From Eledone cirrhosa (lineage: Eukaryota > Mollusca > Cephalopoda > Octopoda > Eledonidae): a stretch of DNA of 64,000 nt. Below are positions 9,112-22,019 of this stretch, piece by piece. Where the stretch lies: contig OZ024740.1 of NCBI GenBank assembly GCA_964016885.1, forward strand, positions 300,468,709-300,532,708, read 5' to 3'. The notes under the pieces are model-generated. The model did not search any database and was not told where the DNA came from. It saw only the letters and a list, made by a program, of their open reading frames with translations. The position numbers and the translations under genes were made by a program. Numbering within the stretch: the stretch's first letter is position 1; every line of letters starts with the position of its first letter.

Positions 9112-12100
9112 TTACAGACACATACTCAGAGTAGGCCCATTCACTCGGGCCATTCTTGCCTCTCTCACCCATCTTTCAACAAAATGCTGGGCAGAGAGCA
9201 CTTCCCTTTCTACCCTGATTTTTCTTTTCAAATGAAATTTGAAAAAGTTAATCAGGGCATCACCGAAGAGGTACGTGCTCGTCTTCAGCCCTTTCAAACG
9301 TGCCCACCATACTATCACTTTCGCCATGGCCACCAGACAGATAAAAACTTCCTGCCCTTCCCGGCTAAAGGAAGAGGGCGGAGCAATCCTCACGATGGAC
9401 TCAGCTGATAGCTGGATCCGTCCCATACGCAACAGCAGGTGTTCGACATAAACCCACAAGCCAGCAATGCTCGGACACTGGACGAGTGCGTGCAGGACGG
9501 TTTCGTCGCCCTGCGCGCATCTCGGACATGGCCGGCTGACGGCACCTCCATGCCTGTAGAGTTTATCCCGAACTGGCAAAGATCCTCGGTAGCACTGCCA
9601 GGCCAGGGTTTTCTGGAAGTTGTCCATAGGCTCCGGCCCGAAATTTCTTCCGAAGAGATTGGCTAGTTGATTTTCGTCACTCCTAGAGTTTCCCCAAGTA
9701 CGCCGTCGCTTTTCCCCTCCACTAATCCTCTATAGAACGCCAAGGTGGAGTTTCCACCGATCACATTGCCCGATTGGTCGAGGGCTGTGAGCGCTTGAAT
9801 ATATTCCAGTCTCCAAGCGCTCCCTCTCGGTCTTCGCTTGACCCAGGACTGCAGCTCCGTCAAGGAGACGAGCTGGGGAAAGACGCGTCTAGAAAACGGA
9901 GACCACACCTGATCACCGTCGAGGAAGAAGTGGAGATGTCGTAGCCTGAGCGCGTGTCTGCGCATCATCAGCCACGGCATTCCCAGCCCTCCACGTAGCG
10001 GGTGTTTACAGCAGATGGACCGCCAGACCATCGGAGCGCGTCCCTTCCACAAAAAGCGAAAGAGCAAACGCTCCAGCGCAGCCAGGCGAGGCTTAGGGAA
10101 AGGTACGACGGTCAGGCGATAGTAGATGGCGGACGCGATATATGCGTTAGCCACCTCCGCTCGACCTTTCAGGAATAACTTCCTCTCGGCCCATTTCTGG
10201 GTGAGAGAAGCCACCCTGCTCGTCACCTCGTCCCAGTTTTTGTCCGTCTGGAGATCCAGACCGAACCAGACCCCAAGCAATTTAACTGGTCTGTGCGTCC
10301 AGTGCCCGATGACGCTGTTGGACGGTATGGACCTTCCTCTCCAGGTGCCGAGCTGCAGGCCCACTGACTTTTCCTGGTTGATTATTGTTCCTGTCACCGC
10401 TTCGTATTCTTTTAGTGTAGTGCCGATCGCCTCGATGTGTTTGGCGTTCGACACCACTAAGGTGACATCGTCCGCATATGCTGACACGGATCTTCCGCAT
10501 CCTAGTTCGAGCGGGACCCCCCCTCAACGTCTCCAGTTTGTGCAGTAATGGCTCGAGAATCAATACGTACAAGAGGGACGAGAGGGGACATCCTTGGCGG
10601 ACCGAGCGCATGATGTAGAACGGTTCCGAAAGGTGACCGTTCACTCTCACCACAGAGAAGATGTCGCTTTGCATGGCTGCGATGCAGCCTCTGAAGACGG
10701 GCCCAAAGCCAGCCGCCCTCAGGACTGCCGCTAGGTAACGATGGTCGACAAGCGCCAACCTCTTTGCTAGCACCTTGGCAGAAATCTTGAACTCTGTGTT
10801 TAGCAGAGTTATGGGCCTAAAATTATCTATGTTATCCCCCTTGTTCGGATCCTTTATCAGCAGCGTCACAGCTTCTCGGCTCACAGAGCTGGGAATTCTC
10901 CCGTTCTGTTGCCAGTTATAGTAGACGTGTGTCAAGAGGCCTCCGAACAAGTCTGGCATCTGTACGTAAAGTTCATAGGGCAGACCATCCAAACCAGGCG
11001 ATTTAACCCTTGTGCAGCCAGTCATTGCCTCCAGTACTTCAGCGGCTGTTATCGGCTTTTCGCAACACTCCGCCTCAGTGGCCGGGAGCCGCGGCAGTCC
11101 GTCGAGGTAGACACTAAAGCCCATCCCTCGATCCGACGCGCCGCTGCCCCCGAACAGCTGTGTGAAGTGTCGCTGAAAAGCTTCACACATTTTCCCGGAA
11201 TCGAGTAGCATGCGCCCGTCTTGGTCCACCAAAGACCGGATCGTGGCTTTGTTGCCACGACGCGCCTCTGCCACTCGGGCCCATAGAACGGCTTTCGTCC
11301 TCTCGTGTCTGAGATCACGCACCCTAGCTCTGACAACGCAGCCTTCGTGCTTTGCATTGAAAAATTGGTCAAGGGCCAATTTCGCCGCAAATACGTCGGT
11401 GGCGATGCCTTTGCTAAGCGCCTCTTCTAATATTCTAACTAATTCTCCCTCTGCTCTAATTTTCTCTATTGCTAAAGCCTTACTAAACCTAATGGACTCT
11501 ATTCTAACTGCTATTTTCAGAGGAAACCACCATTTGTTGTTGACGATGGCCCCCGTGAACGCCCGCTTAACTAGTTCGGTTATCTGTCTTTGCAGGCATT
11601 GCGCGCTGGTAAGGACGCGTTTAGCTTCCAGTTACCGGGTCCTCGTCTATGAAGCCTATCTAAGCCAAGCACACAGATCACGAATTTGTGGTCCATGTAG
11701 CTGACTATCTTGAACTGTGCACAGCCTATGATAGATCTATCTATTTCCCTACAAAATACTCTATCGAGATATTATCTGGATGACCCTATGCGATTTGTCC
11801 AAGTCCACATTGGCACATTCGGGAAATCTAATCCGTATTGGTCAGACAGTTCAAAACGCCTGAGCAGGATGGTGAGGCTATTGCACCCTCCTCCCCTATC
11901 CGCTAATCCCACACAGGCCCAGCGTGCATCTAAGATCCCGTTCCAGTCGCCCACTAACACTAAATAGCGGGACGTTCCAAGAAAGGTCTCCAGACGCCGG
12001 AAGAAATCAGGCCGCCCTGCTGCTGTCGGGGCATAGACGGCCACTAGCCTGAAAGCTTGCCCGTCTCCGCTGGTCACGTCTAGCACCACCAACTTACCTT

Positions 12101-12367
12101 CTGTGTCCAGGAAGATGGCCCGTATGGCGAGATCCAAACCTCTCCGATAAAGCACAGCGACTCTCCCCCCCCCATCCCGGACGGCTGGGAGATGCGTACA
12201 CATCGACGCCGCCGAAGATCGGTGCGAATGCCCGTGCATCGGAGATTCTGGTCTCGCTGATTGCCACTACATCTATGTTTAGTGACCTGAGGTCGTTGAG
12301 CAGTGGCCTGCTTCCATGATGACCCCAAGCCACGCGCATTTATGCTGCCTATTCTGAGTGAGGTCAT
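9112..12367 (-). pseudogene. ORF2 (APE endonuclease - RT - zinc knuckle) of a Tx1/L1-like LINE
   Basis: This is the pol gene of a non-LTR retrotransposon, about 1085 codons, nearly complete but broken. It opens with MTSLRIGSINARG, an apurinic-endonuclease (APE) start. The APE continues through LNIDVVAISETRI, VAVYAPTAAGRPDFF and VLVGDWNGILDARW to about 11772, crossing at least two frameshifts. The RT region (11379-10282) has KSPGLDGLPYELY, NFRPITLLNTEFKI and the template-grip motif RQGCPLSSLLYVLILEPLL. The frame then shifts near 10520 before the YADD motif (SAYADDVTLVV). The thumb and connection follow to 9663, and the C-terminal region (9627-9112) holds a CCHC knuckle starting CPRCAQGDETVLHALVQC. 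The RT motif A block with its catalytic Asp is missing: LAKRLA jumps straight to VDHRYLAAVL near 10745, a deletion of perhaps 50 residues. ORF1 lies directly upstream. Copies at 56.9-58.3 and 58.5-59.8 kb are clearly the same family. Confidence 0.9.
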
Positions 12368-12477
12368 GTTGAAATGGAGTGGAAAAGATGGGAAAGACCA
12401 CTTACCTTACTTCTCGTTAAGGAAGGATGGTTTATCCATCCTTTTCACTGCCTGTGGCCTACTCCGAAAGGATGTCC

Positions 12478-14251
12478 TTATAAATCCTCCTGGAGAGTGT
12501 TTGTCAGAAGTCTCCGATGTTTGGGGAATTTTTGTTTTAGTGTTGTGTACGTTTTCTGTGTGATGCGAGTGATTTGTATGTGTGGAGGTCGTGTGAACTT
12601 TTGGGTTGTTGTGTAGTCTTTTTCTGTGATGCTGGTGTTGTGTTGGATGTAGTGTAATAATTGCTTGTTGTTCAAATTTAATGTTGTGTAGTGTGTATCG
12701 TTTTGGTTGTTTTGTTTTGTTCGCGTTTGTTGTTGGTTTGTTTCTGTTAAGCTTTTTGGTGACTTTTGTGTTATTGTTGATGGTGGTGTTCGGGTTAATG
12801 ATGGTGATGGTGTTGGTGTTTGTGGTGATGGGGTTGGTGATGCTGGTGTGGATGGTGGCATATCTGTCCTAACTTTTTTGTTTGAGAGTTTATTTGTTTC
12901 CCTATGTATTTTGTTTTGGGAGGGGGAAGGAAGAGAATTTTTTTCTTTTTTGGTTTCTTTTTTACTTTTTTCCTGATAACGTTTCCCATTCCTCGTCGTC
13001 ACAATCTGTCTCCAGTTGCGATAAGCCGGGGAGTAGAAAGTACTCCACAGGCGTTGGTTTTTGGTTGTGGCGTGGTGGATAGTGCTTATCTGGCACGTTT
13101 GGTGGTCGTGGTTTTGGTTTTGGTACTGTTACTGCGGTTGTTGCTGTTTCAGTTGCTTCTGTTGTTGCTGCTACAGTTGTTGCTGCCATCTTTGCTGCTG
13201 GTGGTGTTGACAGTTGAGTCACTGGGTGGGTAAGAGAGGTGGCCTCAACCTTTTAGCCTGAGGGCAGAAAGCTCTTAGGTGGGTTCCTTCACCACAAACG
13301 ACACACCTAGGCCTTCTGCCCTCGACGATTACGGTGAGGTGGCTGCCGTCAGTGATGTCTATTACCTCTTGGATCTCCTCAATGCTTTTATTGTCCGCTT
13401 GGATCAGGAGCTCCATCCCAGATCCGGACCAGTTCTCCTGCTTTTCTTTCGCTATTTCGATTATCTTGGTGTTGGCCTCGATCCCGGCGTGTACGGCAGA
13501 TATTAGCCATGGAATTTCGATGGCCGGGGGAACGTGGGTCACCCTGATCTTTACGAGTCTCTGGCCACAATAGCTTGGGACGAGTGTGAAGTCGTCACTT
13601 CTTAATGGGGCCGTGGAGTGTTCTCTTGCCTCCTGTGGTGTTTCACGTCTGATGTGGGTTTTCTTTGCCCACACATGTCCCAAAGCTTTTTGGATTTGGG
13701 ACTCGGATGCCCGTTCCACTCGGCGTGATTTTATGTTAATTGTCCGATAAGACACGATGGTCCATTTTATTAGTGGGGGGGGGGGGGAGGTGAGGCTGTA
13801 CCCATCTTTCTTTACCATTCTTTTGGCTTCTTCTAATTCCTCCTGAGTTACCTGGATCACTTCGCACGTTTTTGCTACTCTCGCAAAAGACGGTAGTTTT
13901 CTTAATTTCATTGTTGTTGTTGTTATCGTTATTTTTGTTATTGTTAATGTTAGTTTCAGTTGTGGTGGTGGCCTCAGTGGTGTTCGGTGTGGAAGAGTTC
14001 ATTTTGGTTGAATTCATTTCGATATCAAGAGTTAATTTATTTTTTTCTTTTGTTTCTTTTGTCGCTGTGGTGGTGGTGGTGAGGGTGGCGGCTTTAACAC
14101 CTGCAGTCATTGGTAATGGCGGGAAATGAATGTCTGCCTGAGACAAATTTAAAATATTGCTACTGCTTATATTTTTAGTGTTGGCAAACGTTGTAATATT
14201 TACAATGGTGGTGTCAGTATGAGGTGTTAGTTTGTGAGGAAGGTGTGACAC
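12478..14251 (-). pseudogene. ORF1 (gag-like, zinc knuckle) of the APE LINE
   Basis: This encodes the nucleic-acid-binding protein that packages LINE RNA. From the ATG at 14251 the N-terminus is a low-complexity Thr/Asn-rich stretch with long Asn runs. A frameshift near 13880 leads into a conserved region beginning VAKTCEVIQVTQEELEEAKR, continuing through RLVKIRVTHVPPAIEIPWLI and ending in a zinc knuckle CVVCGEGTHLRAFC. A stop at about 13219 follows. Two further open stretches, 13222-12962 and 13002-12478, are rich in Pro, Thr and Lys and probably form the original low-complexity tail, now out of frame. ORF2 starts about 110 bases downstream. The homologue at 55.5-56.8 kb shares the layout, including the frameshift-separated Asn-rich head. 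Confidence 0.8.
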
Positions 14252-14481
14252 TGAGTCGGCGTTGATTTTTCAAAGAAACTTTTTTTTTGTTTGATAATTA
14301 TAAAAAGTTTTAATTTTGGGCTCAAGGCCCCAATCTTTTTGAGTGTCCTTTTCAGAGATCAATGTACGTGCACTTATATACAGTTAACAATAAAACCTTT
14401 CCATAAATGGCAATTTTAAACAACAGAAAATAACAAACCTTTGCGGAGCTCACGATGATACGATTTACTACGTAGGTCTCC

Positions 14482-14516
<35 letters not shown>

Positions 14517-14530
14517 GTTTTTGATTTTTA

Positions 14531-15067
14531 CATATTTAAAACAATTGTGATACAATAATTCTTATTACAAATGAAATATAAGATTACAGTTTTTCTCTCA
14601 GCAAGCGACAATGCATCACATTATGGCATAGGGCCCCAATATTTAATATTTAATTTTGGATCAGAAATGTTATAGTCAAAAAAGGGGAAAATCGCTACAT
14701 GGACAGACAGGCAAATAATTTCACCACCAACACCACCACCGCCACCATCACCACTACCACGCAAAAAAAATCAAGCCAAGCCAGCTGTTACTTCAACTTC
14801 ATATTTAAAACAACTGTGATAGAATAATTCTTATTACAAATGAAAATATAAGATTACAGTTTGCCTCTCAGCAAGCGACAACGCATCACATTATGGCATA
14901 GGGCCCCAATATTTAATATTTAATTTTGGATCAGAAACGCTATAGTCAAAAAGAGGAAAATCGCTACATGGACAGACAGGCAAATAATTTCACCACCAAC
15001 ACCACCACCGCCACCATCACCACTAACACGCCAAAAAATCTAGCCAAGCCAACTGTTACTTTAACTT
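14531..15067. repeat. Tandem duplication, 269-bp unit, two copies
   Basis: 14531-14799 and 14800-15067 are close copies. Both begin CATATTTAAAACAAYTGTGA and run through GCATAGGGCCCCAATATTTA and a CACCACCAACACCACCACCG microsatellite to CCAAGCCARCTGTTAC. Divergence is only a few percent, so the duplication is recent. Neither unit has coding sense. Confidence 0.9.
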
Positions 15068-15084
15068 CTATTTCTACTTCAACT

Positions 15085-15255
15085 TCAACACAATCACTAC
15101 AGTACTACGATCACATCACCACTACCACCACTGCCTCATTATCGCTATTCTCTCCCACTACCTCCTGCTAAGTACTACTACTACTATCACATCACCACCA
15201 CCACCACTGCCTCATTATCGCTACCGCCGCGATTCTCTCCCACTACCTCCTGCTA
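15085..15255. repeat. Second tandem duplication (about 85-bp unit)
   Basis: The phrases TCACATCACCACYACCACCA, CTGCCTCATTATCGCTA and TCTCCCACTACCTCCTGCTA occur twice in a row, the second time with an 8-base insertion (CCGCCGCG). Directly adjoins the 269-bp duplication. Confidence 0.85.
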
Positions 15256-18200
15256 AGACAGAGAGATCGTAGTGTTCCTACTAAGTGAGGAAGGTATCAA
15301 AAGATATAAATAGACTGATGTTATGACCCGGTCAAAAAATAAAAAAATAAAAAATCAAAATCAAAACAGCACACCAGCAACAAAAAACGTAAAGAAAAGA
15401 AAAAAGAAAAGAAAAACAAACAGACAGGCAGCAGACAAAAAAAAACTAAGTCAGACATTCAAACATTACAATACAATGAAACTTAAACTTATGCTTATTT
15501 TTTTAAAGTGTTTACCTGATTGTTTGTTTGTTTATTTATATTCGTCTACAGCGTCATAGTGACATGCTAAAATCACCGGGGCTGATCAAATTACTGGGGG
15601 TGATGAAATCACCGGTGGTTATGTAATCATACATTCACCAATCCTCGATATGAGTGTTTAAATGTCGAACCTAAGCAGTTCGAATAACGGTGAAGTGGAG
15701 ACTGGAATGTCATGTGACAGACTCTCACCCAGCAGGTGCTCCTTGGGCCAGCAGCAGGGACCTGGCTGTCATCCAAATACTGTTGGTGTTGGAGGAAGAA
15801 GAAGAAGAAGGAAAGGGACCAGAACCAACTGGACGAAAGAATTGAATAGAACTGTTATGCAATGTTACCTGAAGTGTAACCCCAAGGAAAAAGGCTATAG
15901 GAAACGGATGCATAGCATCTGGAACGAGATTGGTCTATTTAAATTAGATGAACACAAATTGGCCGGGCAGGCTCGCGTAATAAGAACTAATGGGTGGATA
16001 AGCGAGCTGGAACTGGAGGAACTCAACAGAGATATTAGATTGGAAATTTTGAGGGGGAGTATGCCAGGTAAACGAGCCAGTGGGAGATGATGGTGAAGAG
16101 GTTGAGAGAACAGAGGAAGCATCCGAAACAGACACTGATCTGAATGCTGAAATAAATGATACCTGGAACAAAGATACGGCAATTGAGGAAATGAATGCTG
16201 ACGGGCTATGACACGATTTGGTTGATATGCTAAACTTAATGGTAGATGAAATGAACAATGATAGTGGGAAACCTATGAACCTAAGATTTGTAGACAAGAA
16301 AAAGTTAAAAGAAACAACAGCTAAGATAAACAAAGTCATCCCATACCTTGAGGCGAAGAACCTTCACCAGTGCAACAATATCGTCAACGCAACAGCAAAT
16401 GCGTTGAGGTAATTACTTGGCATAAAAGCGAGAGGAAACAACAAACAAGAAAGATCAGAACCTTGGTAGAAGAAACGACTGAATGGTCAAATCAAGGAAA
16501 TGAGAAATGATATTGGAAAGCTTGAGTCCCTACAGAATGAGACACTACAAAACATAGATACTAAAAATTGACTGGAAATAAAGTACACAACTAGGAGGAA
16601 AAAGCCAAATATTATCATAGAGGAACTGAAGCAACGTATTGTAGCAAAGAGCGCAAAGATGAGGCGATACGAGAGCAGAGTCAGTCAGTATAGACATAAC
16701 CGCATGTTTGACAACAACCAGAAGATGTTGTTTGGACAGCTTGAAGGGAAAGAAAGAGGCAACGACTTGATACCTGAAGCGGAACAAACTAAGATATGGG
16801 AGCAGCATGTTGAACATAATGATAGTGTGGATTGAGACAGTACAAAAGGAGATTAGTGAACAGGCACACCAACAAACTGATTTGAGTATCACAGTTGAAA
16901 CTCTTAAGGGGCAGGCCAGAAAACTAACCAACTGGAAATCACCAAGCCCAGGTGATGTGCAGAGGTATTGGATTAAAAATATAACATCGTTCCACCCGAA
17001 AGTGACAACCGTGTTCAATGACTGCTTGATGTCAGGTGAGGTACCAGAGTGGTTGAAAAGGTACCACAGTTCTGGTAATGAAAGACCGAATCAAGGGTAA
17101 TGATGTTACCAACTATAGACCTATCACATGTTTGTCCGTAATGTGGAAACTGTTAACAAGCATTGTGTCTGTGAAAATCTACCATCACCTCAACTTGTTA
17201 CCGGACGAACAGAAAGGATGCCGAAAGAAGTCCCGTGGTACAAAGGACCAGTTATTTATCGATAAGATGGTAATGAGGATTTGCAGGAGGAGACACGCTG
17301 GGCTTGCCATCGGATGGATAGTTTACAAAAAGGCATTCGACATGGTACCTCATTCTTGGATAACCAAAAGCCTAGATATCTTCAGGACGGAAGATAACAT
17401 CAGACAGTTGTTGAGCAAAAGTATGAAATCCTGGAATACAGAGTTAACATCGGGCGGAGAATCCTTGGGAGGCCTGAAGATCAAGAGAAGTATCTTCCAG
17501 GGAGATAGTTTGTCCACTCTGTTGTTTGTCCTTGCCCTGATCCCCCTGACCATTATACTGCGAACAGTGAGAGCAGAATACAAGTTGGGAAAGGGAGAGC
17601 TTACCATCAATCACCTCCAATTCATGGACGATCTTAGGCTCTTCGGGAATAGTTAGAAGGAGTTGGATGTGCTTGTTGACACTGTCCATATTTTCAGCAA
17701 TGATATATGTATGCAATTTAGTATTAGTAAGTGTGGAGTCCTTGTGATGAAGAGGGGTAAATTGAGCAGAAGTAACGGAATCCGGGTACCAACAGGAGAG
17801 ATGATAATGGAAATTGATAGTGAAGAGGGATACAAGTATTTGGGCGTTCTGGAGGCTGATGACATCAAGAACCAAAAAATGAATGAATTGATAAGATCTG
17901 AATACATTCGGAGAGTAAGGAGCGTATTAAAGTCACATCTGAACAGTAGGAATGCCATAAGTGCAGTAAATTCCCGACCTGTGTCTATTATTAGGTACAG
18001 TGCGGGAATCTGAGATGGAATGTTGCTGAACAAAAAGAAATGGATAGGAAGACTAGGAAGCTATTGACTATCTACAACATGTTCCACAAGAGGTGTGATG
18101 TCGATAGACTCTACTAAAGGAGATCTGAAGGTGGAAGAGGATTTATCAGCATAGAAGACTGTGTTCAGAGGAGAAAAACAACCTACACAAATACGTGACT

Positions 18201-19145
18201 GATAGAAGGGAGCCAATGCTCTGAATTGTACTGAAGTAGGGGACAATATACTAGGGGATGTCCAAGGAGGTAATAACAAGGAGAAAGAGCAACCTTCATG
18301 AGAAATCCCTTCATAGTACCTTCTTTGAGATAACTGAATTTAGAGACCCACAGACATGGAACTGGTTGAAAAGAGGACACCTTAAAAAGTCTACAGAATG
18401 AATGCTAATGGCTGCGCAAGAGCAGGCCCTCAAAACGAAGTGGCTGAAACACCATATGTACAAGGAGGACGCTAGCCCACTGTGTAGCATCTGTGGAGAG
18501 AGTGGAGACTGTGGCTCACATTGTATCCGAGTGTAAACACCTAGCCCAGACTCACTATAAAGGCTGGAGACATGACGTGATAGGCAGGGTGATCCACTGG
18601 CACCTATACAAAGTAAACAATTTACCACATTCTGAGAAGTGGTATGAGCATAAGCCAGAGTCGGAAAACGATCATGTAAAGGTGCTGTGGGATTTTAGGA
18701 TACAGACGGACAACAAAATGGAACACAATAGATCTGACCTGGTGGTTTTGGACAAGGGAAAAAGATCGTGCCTGATTGTGGATGTAGCCTGCCCATTCGA
18801 CACGAGAGTGCAAGAGAAGGAGAGGGAGAAAATTAACTGATGCCAGGACTTAATGTGAGAGGTAAAAAGGATTTGGAACTGCCATGAGGTCAAAGAGGTC
18901 CCGATTGTCATAGGCGCACTAGGTACTATCTCAAAGAGTTTTCGAGGATGGTTAAAAAGAATAGGTCCCGCCCCGATTTTTGGAACACTTCAAAAGGAAT
19001 GCTTACTGGGAACAGCAAGAACCCTCCGACACGTCCTGAATATCTGAGGCTGCAGGTAATGGCTTTATATTCATTTCAACAAACATTCCAGTTAAATAAC
19101 ATCAATGACTGAGACTCAAAGAAAAAAATAATAATAATAATATTA
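15256..19145 (+). pseudogene. REL-type LINE, copy A (R2/NeSL/R4-like)
   Basis: Nearly full-length non-LTR retrotransposon with a restriction-like endonuclease. Upstream 15256-15661 looks like its 5' leader. The ORF starts at ATG 15662 with a basic stretch GGRRRRRKGTRTNW, then WTKELNRTVMQCYLKCNP and WNEIGLFKLDEHKLAGQAR, a Myb-like DNA-binding region by inference. After several stops and frameshifts the RT core is open at 17078-17656 (VTNYRPITCLSVMWKLLTSI, KKAFDMVPHSWI, FQGDSLSTLLFVLALIPL, FMDDLRLF). The motif A aspartate is Val in this copy (GWIVYKKAFD). YKYLGVLEADDI near 17830 marks the thumb. The C-terminus has the CCHC knuckle (frameshifted near 18500), RHD (GWRHDVIGRVIHW), and the PD...D nuclease box degraded to RSDLVVLDKGKRSCLIVD, then VPIVIGALGTISK and LLGTARTLRHVL. 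It ends in (AAT)n at about 19122-19145. Confidence 0.85.
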
Positions 19146-21975
19146 ATGTTAACAAACTACAATGTAGGTGAACATGTTAAACAAACCAAACTTAGAAAAT
19201 TGAAAAGAAAATACAGTATAAAATCAACAAGTGTCATAGACATGCTGATAGAAATAATCAAGCAAAAAGTGTCGGCCAAAGCTGCTCGTATAAGGCGCTT
19301 TGAAAAACGATCTAGATTCTATAAGGACAATAATATGTTCAAAAACAACCAAAGAAACTTCTACAGAAACATTGGCAAGTCAACAATAACTGCTAAATCA
19401 ATACCACCCAAGGGGGACGTGCAAGAATTCTGGGAAAAGATCTGGGCCGAAGAAAAAGTTCATAATATACATGCCCCATGGATAGACAGACAAATGAAAG
19501 ATACAGCTTACCTTGAGGAACAAACATGGGAAAATATAACAGTTGAACAGTTGCGTTTGGCTCTAAGAAAAACCAGCAAATGGAAATCCCCAGGAAAAGA
19601 CAAAATACAAATTTTTTGGATAAATGCCTTCACAGAGTCTCATGAGCTGTTAGCCCAACTTTACAATGAAATAGTTAAGGAGCCAGAAAAGATACCATCA
19701 TGGCTTGTTAACGGCATTAGATTCCTTCTTCCGAAGAATGATGAGACAAACAATCCCAAACATTATAGACTGATAATTTGCTTGATCACAATGTATAAAA
19801 TTTTAACATCAGTCCTAACTGAATATACATATGACGACCTGATAACAAATGATCTATTTCCCAATGAGCAGAATGGGTGTAAACGAGGCTCACATGGCTG
19901 TAAAGATAAGCTTTTGCTTAACAAAATGATACTGGAAGATTGTCATAATAGACACAAACATCTATCAATTGCTTGGATAGATTATAAAAAAGCATTCGAT
20001 AGTTTGCCACACAGTTGGATTGAAAAATGTTTAGAGATTTTTAAAATATCTCCCGTTATCAACAGGTTCCTGTCATTCAGTATGAAGATATGGAAAACGA
20101 CCATCCTTTTGAATAGTAAGAAACAATCAGTGGAAGTTGGAGAAGTTAATATTAATTGTGGAATTTTTCAGGGTGACTCTTTATCACCGCTTTTATTCTG
20201 CATCGCACTTATACCATTAAGTAAAATGCTCAATGAAACAAAACATGGATATAAAGTCTATAACAAAACCATTAATCACTTGTTCTACATGGATGACATG
20301 AAACTATTTGCAAATAAATGATGAACAATTGCAAGGGCTATTATCCACAGTGATGACATTAAAATGGAGTTTGGACTAGATAAATGCTCCACAGAAACGT
20401 TCACCAGAGGAAAGCTGCTGAAAAGGTGAGACATTAATATTGATCGGGGGAATGTGATAAGAGAACTTGATCAAGAGGAAACTTACAAATATCTAGGTGT
20501 TTGTGAAGGAGACGGAATCAAGCACTCGACAATGAGGGAAAGCATAAGGAAGGAATGTTACCGCAGAGTAAGAGCAATCTTAAGAACGGAATTGAATGCA
20601 AAGAAGAGGATCGATGCCATAAACACGCTTGCCATACCAGTAGTAACCTAAAGTTACAATGTCATCAACTAGTCAAGCACAGAGATCCGTAGGCTCGATA
20701 CAAAAATTAGAAATTCCTAACCATGCACAGAATGCATCACCCTAAGGCAGATACAGATAGAATATATCTCTCTAGGAAAGAAGTAGGACGTGGGTTAATC
20801 CAGTTAGATATTGCGTTGAAAACTCCAACAATTGGATTATCTACATATCTAAGGGAATCACATGATTGGATGATCAAACTCGTTTTGAAACACGAAAGCA
20901 TCAAAAGATGATACTCCATTACAAAAGATGCACAAAGATACAGTAATGGAGTACAAATATCAAAAGTTCCATTTACTGCTGAAATAAAAGAAAAACAGAA
21001 AAAGCAAAGCAGGTAAAAGAAACTGCAAAGAAAGAATTGCTACAGAAACTGGCTAAGAAATGGCAAAAAAAGCCTCTGTATGGAAAATACCCAGAAAGAG
21101 CTAACAATCCTGATGTTGACAAAACTTTAACCCATCAGTGGTTGGCATCCTCTGGACTGAAATTGGAGACTGAAGGACTGATTATATCAGCACAAGAACA
21201 GTGTCTGCCAACAAGAAATTACCAAGCCAACATAATAAAAAATGGATGCAACCCGTTATGCCGTGTATGTAAAAAAACAACCAGAGTCCATTGATCATAT
21301 AATTTCAATGTGCAGTCCTATAGCTCCAACCGAATACCTAAACAGGCATGACAGATCTGCACAATACATACATTTGATAATGTGTAAGCATTTTGACCTA
21401 CCCCATCAAAAGAATTGGTGGGAGCATCAACCACCTCCCATACTTGAAAAATATCACATCTCAATCTTGTGGAATTTTAGCACCCAAACAGACCGAAAAA
21501 TAGATGCAAATAGACCTGATATAATACTGAAGGACTTTAAAAAGAGGGTATATCTGCTAATTGATATGTCCGTTCCAATAGACAAGAATGTATCTATAAA
21601 AACATTTGAAAAATTGAGCAAGTATAAGGACCTGGAGATAGAAATTCAAAAAATGTGGAATTTGAGAACTAAAACAATACCAGTGGTTGTAGGCGCTCTA
21701 GGAATGATTACTTATCGCAAATCCCAGGAAGCCCGCGTATAGGAGAAATACAAAAAGTAGTACTAATGGGAACTGCCCATATACTAAGGAAGATTATGTT
21801 ACATCACAAGTCTAAACACCTAAAGATGCATGTGTGTGTATGTATGTTCTTTCTTGAACATGGCATACCTTGTTGTCTCTTGAGGTCACTGGTTGTGACT
21901 TGGTGATAACTTGTATGAACATTAAGCAAGATAAATGCAACTGTAATAATAATAATAATATATATATATATTATA
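19146..21975 (+). pseudogene. REL-type LINE, copy B, 5'-truncated, with intact RT core
   Basis: A second, clearly diverged member of the same LINE group begins at the end of copy A's (AAT)n tail. A 391-codon open frame (19146-20321) spans the pre-RT region and RT fingers/palm. Visible are KTSKWKSPGKDKIQIFWINA, NPKHYRLIICLITMYKILTS, NEQNGCKRGSHGCKDKL, motif A AWIDYKKAFDSLPHSWI with its Asp, motif B GIFQGDSLSPLLFCIALIPL, and motif C FYMDDMKLFANK, so all catalytic aspartates remain. A stop follows at once. Homology continues in pieces: YKYLGVCEGDGIKHSTM, HRMHHPKADTDRIYLSRKE, CRVC...HIISMC knuckle (frameshift near 21290), RHD (YLNRHDRSAQYIH), the PD-X14-D nuclease box (RPDIILKDFKKRVYLLID) and IPVVVGALGMITYRK. 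A 3' UTR of about 200 bases ends in (AAT)n then (TA)n at 21943-21975. Its AT-rich codon use differs from copy A. Confidence 0.85.
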
Positions 21976-22019
21976 AATGTAAGAGAGAAACTATACTTAT
22001 AGGAGTTTAAGTAAGACAA

